Below, in pieces: positions 1-8,512 of a stretch of DNA of 64,000 nucleotides (position 1 is the first letter of the stretch; each line of letters starts with the position of its first letter). The notes beneath the pieces are model-generated. The model had not been told where the DNA came from. It ran no database searches and worked only from the letters and a program-made list of their open reading frames with translations. The stretch lies in NCBI RefSeq assembly GCF_034377285.1, contig NZ_CP139715.1, positions 62,001 to 126,000 of the forward strand. The letters are read 5' to 3'. The stretch is from Thalassobaculum sp. OXR-137 (GTDB taxonomy: Bacteria; Pseudomonadota; Alphaproteobacteria; Thalassobaculales; Thalassobaculaceae). A program made the translations under genes and the position numbers.

Positions 1-744
1 CGACCGAACCAGGCGCACCGCCTCGTCCGAGACCGTCTCGGGGTCGAAGGCGATCCGGAGATTGGGCAGGGCGAACCGCTCGGCGGAGCTTTTCAGCCAG
101 ATATCGTCCAGCGGACGGAGCACGATCAGCACCGGTCGCGGGTGCGGCTCCATCTGCGCCGGGGACGGCCGTTCCGGGGTGATGGCGGCAACCCCCGCGA
201 CGGACACGCCCATCTCGGTCAGCACCAGACAGGGAAGCCCTTCGGGATTGTCCATCGGCGACGCCCTGGACCGGGCGATCACATAGCCCAGGTCCCGCAC
301 CACCCGGTCCACCGCCTCGGCGTCGAAGGCGGGGCGGGTCGGATGGTTCCAGAAGAACACCACATCGTCGTTCTCATCGATGACGATGGAGCCGGTCACC
401 CCGAAGGTGTCGGCCAGGTAGCTGCCCAGATCGTTCTCCGCCCACCGCCTGTCCAGGTCGACCAGCACGTTCTCGATGGTGACATCCCAATAGGCGTAAT
501 CCTTGGCGAGAAGTCCCAGATCGCCGGTCACGTCCTCGATCGCCGTCTGGGCGAGACGCCCCGAGGACCGCGCCGCCGTCCGGTCGATCTCCACCACCGC
601 CAGCCACAGCGCCCCGCCGGCGAGCGCCACGGCGAACAGAACCAGGGCGGCGACGGGCAGATAGAGCTGCCAGGCGGATACGCCACCACGCTGTCCCGGA
701 ACCGCCTGGTCCGCGTATTTGCCTGTCACCGTTGGCTCTTCCAT
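1..744 (-). CDS. CHASE4-domain membrane sensor, N-terminal part (truncated by window edge)
   Basis: The frame stays open from an ATG at 744 to the window edge (248 codons), so only the N-terminus is visible. A hydrophobic segment at about residues 24-45 is followed by an extracytoplasmic region with the motif DYAYWDVT and then residues reading GVTGSIVIDENDDVVF. This matches the CHASE4 periplasmic sensory family, which sits in front of GGDEF/EAL or histidine kinase modules. The output domain is outside the window, so the signalling class cannot be named. A GCGAGG stretch directly before the ATG is a possible ribosome site. The next gene upstream is on the same strand, about 180 bases away. Confidence 0.72.
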   Translation of the reverse strand, partial: MEEPTVTGKYADQAVPGQRGGVSAWQLYLPVAALVLFAVALAGGALWLAVVEIDRTAARSSGRLAQTAIEDVTGDLGLLAKDYAYWDVTIENVLVDLDRRWAENDLGSYLADTFGVTGSIVIDENDDVVFFWNHPTRPAFDAEAVDRVVRDLGYVIARSRASPMDNPEGLPCLVLTEMGVSVAGVAAITPERPSPAQMEPHPRPVLIVLRPLDDIWLKSSAERFALPNLRIAFDPETVSDEAVRLVRS

Positions 745-926
745 CCTCGCCCCACGGCTCGACGCTACCATCGCGATGAGAGCCGGCAAAGGGTCGCGAC
801 GTTTGTGAGTTTCCCCACATCCTTGGCGCATGAGTCGTTTTCGGGCAGCCGCAAGTCCTTCTTGCGGCATGGATCCGGACGGGATGCGGAGCGCCCGCCC
901 CCGCCACCCCGGTCGGCCGATCAGCC

Positions 927-2024
927 TCAGGAAAGCTTATGCTCGCTCAGGAAGTCCGTTTTAAATGAGAGCCCGTGCCCGGGCCGTTCCGGCGGGGTAT
1001 AGACACCCCGGTCCGGCAGGATCGGCTCGACCCAGGCGTCCTCCATCCAATCGACGTATTCGATCCAGTGCGGATTCGGAATCGCCGCCATCAGGTGGAC
1101 CATCAGTTCCGGGAACAGATGCGGCGCGATCCGCATGCCTGAGGTCTGGGCCATCGCCGCGATCCGCCGCAGCTCGGTGAAACCGCCGCGCATCACGTCG
1201 GGCTGCAGGATCGGGATTTTGGGATGGGCGAAGAACGGCCGCAGGTCGTAGCGGGTGAAGTGGGTCTCCCCGCCGACCACGCGCAGGTCCAGCGCGTCGG
1301 CGATACGGAAATAGCCGGCGGTGTCCTCGCAATCCACCGGCTCCTCCAGCCAGTAGACGCCATGGTCCTGGAACCGCCTGCCGACGGCGATCGCCTGGTC
1401 GGCGGTCCAGCCCATGTTCACGTCGATGCAGATCTCCACCCCTTCGCCCAGTGCAGTCCGCATGGCGGCCACATGGGCGACGTCGGTGCGGTCGTCATAG
1501 AGATGGCCGGCCTGCATCTTGATCGCCTTGAAGCCGCGGCCGACATAGCGCTTCGCCTTGTCGACCATGCCGTCGCCGCCGAGCCCGCGCCAGCAGCCGC
1601 TGCCATAGGCCTCCAGCCGCTTGGCCGACCCGCCCCACAGCCGGAACATCGGCAGGCCGGCCAGCTTCGCCGTGGCGTCCCACAGGGCGATATCCAGGGC
1701 CGACTGCGCCATGACCGTGATGCCCATGCGGCCGATCCAGTAGTTGGACCGCCACAGCTCCTCCCACAGGGTCTCGACCTCGGTGACGTCACGGCCGAGG
1801 GCATGCGGTTTGACCAGTTCCTCGATGCAGGTGGCGATGGTCTCCAGCCCGCCATTGAGGATCTGCAGGTAGCCCATGCCGACCACCCCGCCCGCGGTCT
1901 CCACTTCCACGACGATCAGCTCGCGCAGCCTGTCGTAGCTCGGCGACCAGCGCGGCGGGTCGATCCACGGCGCGCGCAGCTTATGCACCCGGATATCGGC
2001 GATCCGGCGATTCTTGGCGGACAT
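927..2024 (-). CDS. enolase-superfamily (mandelate racemase/muconate lactonizing) enzyme
   Basis: The 365-residue protein has the two-domain enolase-superfamily layout: an N-terminal capping domain and a beta/alpha barrel. Metal ligands are visible in CIDVNMGW (Asp), WLEEPV (Glu) and VGGETHF (Glu). A late His in IAPHLFPE and an Asp in LQPDVMRGG would form the catalytic His-Asp dyad. The second-strand motif reads AIKMQAG, so the usual KxK of mandelate racemase is KxQ here. Such enzymes abstract the proton alpha to a carboxylate, typically as sugar-acid dehydratases or epimerases. The substrate cannot be read from sequence. It is divergent from an acyl-CoA synthetase gene across a 155-base gap. 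Confidence 0.85.
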   Translation of the reverse strand: MSAKNRRIADIRVHKLRAPWIDPPRWSPSYDRLRELIVVEVETAGGVVGMGYLQILNGGLETIATCIEELVKPHALGRDVTEVETLWEELWRSNYWIGRMGITVMAQSALDIALWDATAKLAGLPMFRLWGGSAKRLEAYGSGCWRGLGGDGMVDKAKRYVGRGFKAIKMQAGHLYDDRTDVAHVAAMRTALGEGVEICIDVNMGWTADQAIAVGRRFQDHGVYWLEEPVDCEDTAGYFRIADALDLRVVGGETHFTRYDLRPFFAHPKIPILQPDVMRGGFTELRRIAAMAQTSGMRIAPHLFPELMVHLMAAIPNPHWIEYVDWMEDAWVEPILPDRGVYTPPERPGHGLSFKTDFLSEHKLS

Positions 2025-2179
2025 TGTCCGTCCTCCCCTGTTGGCGTTGTTTTGCCGTCAGGATAGGCGGGCCGACGGACGGGCTCTACCCCCGCTCGTA
2101 GCACGCTGGTACCGTCGCCCAGCGACCCGCGGCCAACGCGGGCGGCAAGCCAGAGACAGGACATCGAGGAGGAAGAGGG

Positions 2180-3712
2180 ATGAACCAGGCAACCGTGCTG
2201 GCCCAGGTGGCGCGGAGCTTCGCCGGCCGTCCGGCCCTGTCATTGGGCACCGAGACGCTGTGCGAATATGCGGGCTTCGCCGATCGGGTGGCGCGCCGGG
2301 CGGGCGGGCTGCGCGCGCTCGGGCTGCAGGACGGCGACCGGGTGGCTCTGGTCATGAAGAACAGCCCGGAATGCTGGGAATCCCTCTACGCGATCTGGCA
2401 TGCCGGGCTGGCGGCGGTGCCGGTCAACGCCAAGCTGCACCCCAAGGAACACGCCTTCATCCTGGAGAATTCCGGCAGCCGCGCCTGTCTCGCCACGCCG
2501 GAGCTGGCGGCAGACCTCGCCGGCATCCGCGGCGAGACGCCGGCGCTGGAGCACCTGATCTCCACCGACAGCACAGACTACGCGTCGCTGGGCGCCGGCA
2601 GGCCGGCAGCACTCGCCGACACCAAGCCGACCGACCTCGCCTGGCTGTTCTACACCTCCGGCACCACCGGCCGGCCCAAGGGCGCGATGCTGACCCACCG
2701 CAATCTGATGTCGGCGGTGATGAACTACTACGGCGATGTGGACACCATCCTGCCGACCGACAGCATCATCCACTCCGCCCCGATGAGCCACGGCTCCGGT
2801 CTCTACGGCCTGCCGCACGTGGCCCACGGCGCCAATACGGTGGTGCCGAAATCCGGCGGCTTCGACGTGGCCGAGACCCTGGCGCTGATCGAGCGCTGGC
2901 CCGGCGTCTCCTTCTTCTTCGCGCCGACCATGGTCACGCGGCTGATCAACACGCCGAACATCGAGCAGGCCGACCTGTCGAACCTGAAGACCATCATCTA
3001 TGGCGGCGCGCCGATGTATCTGGAGGACGTGAAGCGGGCGCTCTCCCTGCTTGGCCCGAAGCTGGTGCAGATCTACGGCCAGGGCGAGGCGCCGATGACC
3101 ATCACCGGCCTGCCCAAGCACATCTTCACCGACACCGGCCACCCGCGCTACGAGGCCCGGATCGGCTCCACCGGCTTCCCGCGTACCGACGTGGAGGTCC
3201 GCGTGGTCAACGAGGACGGCAAGGACGTGCCGGTCGGCGAACCGGGCGAGGTGATCTGCCGCGGCGACGTGGTCATGGTCGGGTACTGGAACAATCCCGA
3301 GGCCACCGCGTCGTCCCTGCGCGACGGCTGGCTGTGGACCGGCGATGTCGGCAGCTTCGACGAGGAGGGTTTCCTGACCCTGAAGGACCGGTCCAAGGAC
3401 GTGATCATCTCGGGTGGCACCAACATCTACCCGCGCGAGGTGGAAGAGGTGCTGCTGCGCCATCCGGCCGTGCTGGAATGCGCGGTGATCGGCCGCCAGC
3501 ATCCGGACTGGGGCGAGGAGGTCGTCGCCTTCGTGCGCCCGCATCCGGGCCAGACCGTCACCCCGACCGAGCTGGATGCGCTCTGCCTCGACAACATCGC
3601 CCGGTTCAAGCGACCGAAGGACTATCTGCTGGTGGACGACCTGCCGAAAAACAACTACGGCAAAATCCTGAAAACCGAACTCCGCAAACTGGCCGCACCC
3701 GCGGCCGACTAA
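2180..3712 (+). CDS. acyl-CoA synthetase (AMP-dependent ligase, ANL superfamily)
   Basis: The 510-residue protein carries the full ANL signature set. The phosphate-binding loop is YTSGTTGRPKGAML (about residue 157 on), the A5-type motif is YGQGEAPMT, the A7/A8 hinge is WTGDVGSFDEEGF then DRSKDVIISGG, and the C-terminal catalytic Lys lies in NNYGKILKTEL. It activates a carboxylic acid through an acyl-adenylate and transfers it to CoA. Chain-length or aromatic preference is not readable. A GAGGAGGAAGAGGG stretch before the ATG gives a strong ribosome site. The next gene starts 17 bases after the stop, so they are probably co-transcribed. Confidence 0.92.
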   Translation: MNQATVLAQVARSFAGRPALSLGTETLCEYAGFADRVARRAGGLRALGLQDGDRVALVMKNSPECWESLYAIWHAGLAAVPVNAKLHPKEHAFILENSGSRACLATPELAADLAGIRGETPALEHLISTDSTDYASLGAGRPAALADTKPTDLAWLFYTSGTTGRPKGAMLTHRNLMSAVMNYYGDVDTILPTDSIIHSAPMSHGSGLYGLPHVAHGANTVVPKSGGFDVAETLALIERWPGVSFFFAPTMVTRLINTPNIEQADLSNLKTIIYGGAPMYLEDVKRALSLLGPKLVQIYGQGEAPMTITGLPKHIFTDTGHPRYEARIGSTGFPRTDVEVRVVNEDGKDVPVGEPGEVICRGDVVMVGYWNNPEATASSLRDGWLWTGDVGSFDEEGFLTLKDRSKDVIISGGTNIYPREVEEVLLRHPAVLECAVIGRQHPDWGEEVVAFVRPHPGQTVTPTELDALCLDNIARFKRPKDYLLVDDLPKNNYGKILKTELRKLAAPAAD

Positions 3713-3728
3713 CCGAACGGATCCCTGC

Positions 3729-4604
3729 ATGGACAATACGCCCTGGGGCTGCGACAGCGATTACGGCGTGCTGCGCGACGTGGCCCTTCGCTCGCCCGAG
3801 CATTTCGGCTGGTTCGGCGCCAATGCCGTCGCCAAGGAGACCCTGCGCAAGGGCATCACCTTCGACGCCAAGCTCGCCACCGACCAGCACGCCGCCTTCG
3901 TCGCCGCGTTCGAGGATGCCGGCGTGCGCGTGCACATGGTCGAGCCGGATCCGGCCCTGCGCTATCACGTCTATACCCGCGACCCGGCGATCATGACCCC
4001 CTGGGGCATCCTGATCGGCCAGATGCAGCGCGAGCAGCGCCGCGGCGAGGTCGCGCCGACCGTGCGCTTCCACCAGAACACCGGCATTCCGATCTGGAAC
4101 TGGGTCACCGCCGGAGCGCTGGAGGGCGGCGACGTCCACCTGCTGCGCCCGGGTGTGGCCGCCATCGGCATGTCCGGCAACCGCACCACCAAGGAAGGGG
4201 CGGAGCAGGCCAAGGCCTGGTTCGAGGCCGAAGGCTGGGAGTGCCGGATCATCCCGATCGCCGAGCATTTCCTGCACCTGGACCTGCTCATTTCCATGGT
4301 GAACGAGTCCCTGGCGCTGGTCTGCACCGACGTGGTCGAGCCGGAAATCGTCAACTGGCTGGCCGAGCTCGGGATCAAGGCCGTTCCGACGACTTATGCC
4401 GACGCCATGCGGCTGGCCGGCAACTGCCTGTCGCTCGGCAACGACCGGGTGATCTCCTCGGCGGAAGCCGAAACGGCCAACGCACAATTGCGCAGCCTCG
4501 GCATCAAAGTATACGATCCGGCGCTAACGATGTTCACGCTCGCCGGTGGCGGACCCAGGTGTCTGTCCCAGCCGCTCAGGAGAGAGCCCGTCAAGGCGGG
4601 CTGA
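3729..4604 (+). CDS. amidinotransferase-fold hydrolase (dimethylargininase / arginine deiminase-like)
   Basis: This 291-residue protein belongs to the guanidine-modifying superfamily. Visible active-site elements are TRDPAIM (Asp near the substrate guanidine), EGGDVHLL (Glu/Asp), HLDLLISMV (catalytic His) and the C-terminal nucleophile in GGGPRCLSQPL. These residues support hydrolysis or transfer on a guanidino compound such as arginine or methylated arginine. Exact substrate is uncertain, since dimethylargininases, deiminases and amidinotransferases share the layout. It directly follows the acyl-CoA synthetase and is probably in its transcript. Confidence 0.82.
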   Translation: MDNTPWGCDSDYGVLRDVALRSPEHFGWFGANAVAKETLRKGITFDAKLATDQHAAFVAAFEDAGVRVHMVEPDPALRYHVYTRDPAIMTPWGILIGQMQREQRRGEVAPTVRFHQNTGIPIWNWVTAGALEGGDVHLLRPGVAAIGMSGNRTTKEGAEQAKAWFEAEGWECRIIPIAEHFLHLDLLISMVNESLALVCTDVVEPEIVNWLAELGIKAVPTTYADAMRLAGNCLSLGNDRVISSAEAETANAQLRSLGIKVYDPALTMFTLAGGGPRCLSQPLRREPVKAG

Positions 4605-4712
4605 CCCGCATCATATCGCCGTCCCGCCGCGCATCCGCCCGGCGGGATCGGGCTCGGGGGAACCCGCCCGGACCGGCACAGACCAGGCATTGGACAGGAC
4701 CGTCACCCGGCG

Positions 4713-5756
4713 ATGGTATCTAAGAACCGCAGGATCGATCGTGCCGCTTTCACCGACTTGGTGGAGAAGCACGAACGCTATCTCCAGAACCCCAAGACGG
4801 GCGACCGCATCAACCTGCTCGACGCGACCCTGACCGGCGTTCAGGCGACCGACCTGGACCTCCACAATTCCGCCTTCCCCGGCGGGATCTTCATCAACTG
4901 CTCGTTCTGGCGGGTGAATTTCCAGGAGTCCAATTTCGAGCTCTGCGACATGAGCGTGTGCACCTTCGAGGGTTCCAACATGCGCAACGCCGACCTGCGC
5001 GGCGTGCGGATGAAGGGCTCCAACATGAAGAAGGTCGATCTCAGCGGCGCCGATCTCGGCCCGGCGACCTCGGTCATGCCGGGCGGTGCCGACGTCTCCG
5101 ACCTGAGCGATGTGGACCTGGAGCGCGCGGAACTCCGCAAGACGGTGCTCGCCGGCGCCAACATGCGCCGGGCCAACCTGTTCGAATGCAACCTGGAAGG
5201 TGCGGTTCTCAAGGACGCCGCCCTGGAGGACGCCAACCTCTCCGGCGCCAACCTGAACGGTGCCGATCTGAGAGGCGCCAAGCTGAAAGGCGCGCATCTG
5301 CGCAACACCAAGCTGGCCGGCGCCAATCTGGACGGCGCCGATCTGGAAGGGGCGAAGGGCTTCTTCGGTCAGTCGGAACTCGACGAGGCCACCCAGCGCA
5401 AGCTCGCAGCCCATATCGAATGGGTGATGAGCGAAGGCAAGGAGGGGGCCCGCGCGATCCTCAAGGGCGCCAAGTTCGTCAAGAAGAACCTGGCCTATAT
5501 CGAGCTGACCTGCGCCGACCTGTCGGGCGCCGACCTGCGCCACTGCAACCTGACCGGCGCCTACCTCGCCGGGGCCGATCTGCACGGCGCCGACCTGACC
5601 GGCGCGACCATGACCGAAGCCGATCTGCGCGGCGCCGACCTGACCGGCGCGGTGCTGGAGGGCGTGGATCTCAGCGACGCCCAGACCAAAGAACTGGTCG
5701 TGCGCTCGCGCAACGGCACCACCAAGCTGAAGACCCGGATCGACGTCTATCCCTGA
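4713..5756 (+). CDS. pentapeptide-repeat protein
   Basis: The 347-residue protein consists mostly of A(D/N)LxG pentapeptide repeats, which fold into a right-handed four-sided beta helix. There are two repeat blocks, at about residues 45-218 and 265-335. A less repetitive insert of about 45 residues separates them. No signal peptide or membrane segment is present, so it is probably cytosolic. Pentapeptide proteins range from gyrase-protecting proteins to scaffolds; nothing here identifies a partner. Its end nearly touches the convergent DNA ligase gene (6-base gap), leaving no room for a separate terminator. Confidence 0.88.
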   Translation: MVSKNRRIDRAAFTDLVEKHERYLQNPKTGDRINLLDATLTGVQATDLDLHNSAFPGGIFINCSFWRVNFQESNFELCDMSVCTFEGSNMRNADLRGVRMKGSNMKKVDLSGADLGPATSVMPGGADVSDLSDVDLERAELRKTVLAGANMRRANLFECNLEGAVLKDAALEDANLSGANLNGADLRGAKLKGAHLRNTKLAGANLDGADLEGAKGFFGQSELDEATQRKLAAHIEWVMSEGKEGARAILKGAKFVKKNLAYIELTCADLSGADLRHCNLTGAYLAGADLHGADLTGATMTEADLRGADLTGAVLEGVDLSDAQTKELVVRSRNGTTKLKTRIDVYP

Positions 5757-5762
5757 GCGGGG

Positions 5763-7346
5763 CTACTCGATCATCCGTTCCAGCGTGTCCAGCCGGTCCG
5801 CCTCGGCGGCCGGCTTGTCCCAGCGGATGCGCGAGATCCGGGGGAAGCGCATGGCGACGCCGGATTTGTGCCGGGCCGAGCGGTGGACGCTGTCGAACGC
5901 CACTTCCAGCACCAGCCCGTGGGTCACCTCGCGCACCGGGCCGAAGCGTTTGACCGTGTGGCCGCGCACCCATTTGTCGAGCTGCTTTAGCTCCTCGTCG
6001 GTGAAGCCGAAATAGGCCTTGCCCACCGGCACCAGCTCGCCCGCCCCGCTGTCCGGTGCGTCCCGCCAGGCGCCGAAGGTGTAGTCGGAGTAGTAGGACG
6101 AGCGCTTGCCGTGGCCGCGCTGGGCGTACATCAACACCGCGTCGACGGTCAGCGGCCCGCGCTTCCACTTGTACCAGAGGCCCTTGGGCCGCCCGGCGAC
6201 ATAGGGAGCGTCGCCGCGCTTCAACATCAGCCCTTCGGTGGCGGTACCCCGGGCGCTGACCCGCTTCTCCTCCAGATCCTCCAGCCCGGTGAAGGCGACC
6301 AGGTCGGACACGTCCATGCGCTGCGGCGCCTCGCGGGCGAAGAACGCCTCCAGCCGCTGCCGCCGGTCATCGAAGGGCAGCGCGCGAAGATCCTCGTCGC
6401 CGTCGAACAGGATATCGTAGAGCCGCACGAAGGCCGGATACTTCTTCAGCATCGGCGCGGTGACCGTCTTGCGGTTCAGGCGCTGCTGCAGCTCGTTGAA
6501 CGGCCGCACCTCGCCGCCGGACACCACCAGAAGCTCGCCATCCACCACGCCCTGGAAGGTCACGTGATCCAGGATGTCGGGAAAGGTCGCGCCAATATCG
6601 TCGCCGGTGCGCGAGTACAGCCGCACCTCCCCGCCCCGCGCCGCGATCTGCACCCGGATGCCGTCCCATTTCCACTCCGCCCGGAACGCCGACAGGTCCA
6701 GCCCCTCTGCGTCGTCCTCCTCCAGGGGATGGGCCAGCATCGGCGGGCGGAAGATCGGCCGGTCCTCCAGATCGGGACGGGCGGCGCGGCCGTCGAGCCA
6801 GGCGAACAGCTCCTCGTAGGGGGGCTCCAGCCCGTGCCACAGCTCCTCGATCTCCGCCGGATCGACGCCGCCGTATTCCGCCACCGCCACCTTGGCCAGC
6901 CGGGCCGACACGCCGACCCGCAACCCGCCGGTGATCAGCTTCAGCAGCGCCCAGCGGCCGGTCGCGTCCAGCGGGTCGAGCCATTCCTCCACCACGTCCG
7001 CCGCCTCGGCCCGCTTGGTGGCGTGCAGCCGTTCCACCACCTCGGTCAGCGCCGGCCAGTCCCGGTTGGTGGGGCGCTGCGGCCAGATCAGCGCCGTCGT
7101 TTCCGCCAGGTCGCCGACATAGTCGTAGGACCATTCGAACAGCACCGGATCGACCCGCCGCATGGCCAGTTCACGCACCGCGCCCGCCTTCACCCCTTTG
7201 AAGCCGAGCCCGCCGGTCAGCGCCGCCAGCGCCCAGCCCCGGTCCGGGTCGGGTGCGGCCCGGAAATACGCCACCAGCAGCGCCAGCTTGGCATTGCGCG
7301 ACGGGGTATAGATCAGCCGGTCGAGAAGTTCGGCGAAGGGTTTCAT
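5763..7346 (-). CDS. ATP-dependent DNA ligase (bacterial ligase-exonuclease cluster type)
   Basis: I place the start at the ATG at 7346, giving 527 residues; the open frame runs further upstream but overlaps the exonuclease gene. The nucleotidyltransferase motif EWKWDG (residues 224-229) holds the adenylated Lys. An N-terminal DNA-binding domain (about 1-200) precedes it, and an OB-fold region follows with the later motifs VDGELLV, EGLMLKRG and WYKWKR. The start codon overlaps the stop of the exonuclease gene as ATGA, showing translational coupling. This pairing matches the ligase-associated cluster known from many proteobacteria, which often also carries a DEXH helicase and a phosphoesterase. 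Neither is adjacent here. Confidence 0.92.
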   Translation of the reverse strand: MKPFAELLDRLIYTPSRNAKLALLVAYFRAAPDPDRGWALAALTGGLGFKGVKAGAVRELAMRRVDPVLFEWSYDYVGDLAETTALIWPQRPTNRDWPALTEVVERLHATKRAEAADVVEEWLDPLDATGRWALLKLITGGLRVGVSARLAKVAVAEYGGVDPAEIEELWHGLEPPYEELFAWLDGRAARPDLEDRPIFRPPMLAHPLEEDDAEGLDLSAFRAEWKWDGIRVQIAARGGEVRLYSRTGDDIGATFPDILDHVTFQGVVDGELLVVSGGEVRPFNELQQRLNRKTVTAPMLKKYPAFVRLYDILFDGDEDLRALPFDDRRQRLEAFFAREAPQRMDVSDLVAFTGLEDLEEKRVSARGTATEGLMLKRGDAPYVAGRPKGLWYKWKRGPLTVDAVLMYAQRGHGKRSSYYSDYTFGAWRDAPDSGAGELVPVGKAYFGFTDEELKQLDKWVRGHTVKRFGPVREVTHGLVLEVAFDSVHRSARHKSGVAMRFPRISRIRWDKPAAEADRLDTLERMIE

Positions 7347-8380
7347 TGCCCCTCCTCCTCGTAGCCGACCAGGGCCAGGGCGCGCGCCTTGTACCCGCGC
7401 GCCGAGGCGGCGTGCATCAGCGCCTCCTCGCGGCCATGGGTGATCCAGATCTCCGGCGCGCCGACATCGTCGAAGGTTTCCAGCAGCTCGTCCCAGTCCG
7501 CATGGTCGGAGATGATCAGCGGCAGCTCCACGCCGCGTTGCCGGGCGCGCTGGCGCACCCGCATCCAACCCGAGGCCATGCAGACGACCGGGTCCGGCAG
7601 CCGGCGTCCCCAGCGGTCGGCGATGGCCGAGGGCGGGGCGAGTACGATCTCGCCCTTGAACTCGTCGCGCGCCACGCCCTTCTGCCCGGCCGTCGCCGGG
7701 CGCAGTTCGCCCAGGTCGATGCCGTGATCGCGGTACAGGTCGCAGAGATTTTGCAGCGCGCCGTGGATATAGATCGGCCGCTCCCACCCGGCCTGGCGCA
7801 GCAGCGCGATCATCCGCTGCGCCTTGCCCAGCGCGTAGGCGCCGATGACGTGGCAGCGCTCCGGGAACAGGGCGACGCTGTCCAGCAGCTTGGCGATCTC
7901 CTCGCGGTCGTCGGGATGGCGGAACACCGGCAGGCCGAAGGTCGCTTCGGTCACGAACACGTCGCAGGGGACCGGCTCGAAGGGCGCGCAGGTCGGGTCG
8001 GAGCGCCGCTTGTAGTCGCCGGAGACGACAATCCTGGCACCCCTGTATTCCAGGCAGGCCTGGGCGCTGCCGAGGACATGGCCGGCCGGATGCAGGCTGA
8101 CGGTGACCTCGCCGATCGTCAGGGCCTCGCCGTAGCGTAGGGCCTGTCGGTCCTGCTCCGGTTCGGCCCCATAGCGGGCGGTCATGATCGCCAGGGTTTC
8201 CGGCGTCGCGGCGACGGCCCCGTGACCGGCCCGGGCATGGTCGGAATGGCCGTGGGTGATCACCGCGCGGTCGACCGGGCGCACCGGATCCACATAAAAG
8301 CCGCCCGGCACGCAGTACATGCCTTGGGGGCGGATCTCGATCCAGGTCTGGGGATGGGGGGCGGAGATGCTGGCGGCCAT
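7343..8380 (-). CDS. ligase-associated DNA exonuclease (metallo-beta-lactamase/beta-CASP fold)
   Basis: The 345-residue protein has the metal-binding motif THGHSDHA (about residues 43-50). Further ligands typical of metallo-beta-lactamase nucleases are HPAGHVLGS and SGDYKRRSD, and a late ISDHADWDEL motif also fits. It lacks a signal peptide and is expected to act on DNA ends. Its stop overlaps the ligase start by four bases, so the two proteins are made together, probably as a small repair unit handling DNA ends. The substrate is inferred from the family. Confidence 0.9.
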   Translation of the reverse strand: MAASISAPHPQTWIEIRPQGMYCVPGGFYVDPVRPVDRAVITHGHSDHARAGHGAVAATPETLAIMTARYGAEPEQDRQALRYGEALTIGEVTVSLHPAGHVLGSAQACLEYRGARIVVSGDYKRRSDPTCAPFEPVPCDVFVTEATFGLPVFRHPDDREEIAKLLDSVALFPERCHVIGAYALGKAQRMIALLRQAGWERPIYIHGALQNLCDLYRDHGIDLGELRPATAGQKGVARDEFKGEIVLAPPSAIADRWGRRLPDPVVCMASGWMRVRQRARQRGVELPLIISDHADWDELLETFDDVGAPEIWITHGREEALMHAASARGYKARALALVGYEEEGQ

Positions 8381-8461
8381 AGGCCAGAGGTTAGGCCGTC
8401 CCCGGCGCCGGTCAACGGCGGCCGTTCACCGCAGCCGCGTCACTGTCACATGGCGCGAGAG

Positions 8462-8491
8462 CCGGCGGCCCATGAGGTCACGGGCCGCCGG
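8462..8491 (-). terminator. terminator-like hairpin after the chemoreceptor gene
   Basis: A perfect 10-bp inverted repeat (CCGGCGGCCC / GGGCCGCCGG) encloses a 10-base loop. It lies 22 bases after the stop of the chemoreceptor gene as read on the minus strand. There is no clear T-run, so it may be a weak or Rho-assisted terminator. Confidence 0.5.
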
Positions 8492-8512
8492 TCGGTCGTT
8501 TACGGAGCGCGG

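Noticed and set aside
2240-3736. Long minus-strand frame antisense to the acyl-CoA synthetase gene
   Set aside because: GC-rich codon bias creates long shadow frames; the translation is low-complexity and lacks any family motif, while the plus frame has full ANL motifs.
5000-5756. Pentapeptide protein as a fluoroquinolone-type gyrase protector
   Set aside because: Repeat fold alone does not show this role; the central insert and length differ from Qnr proteins and no supporting context is present.
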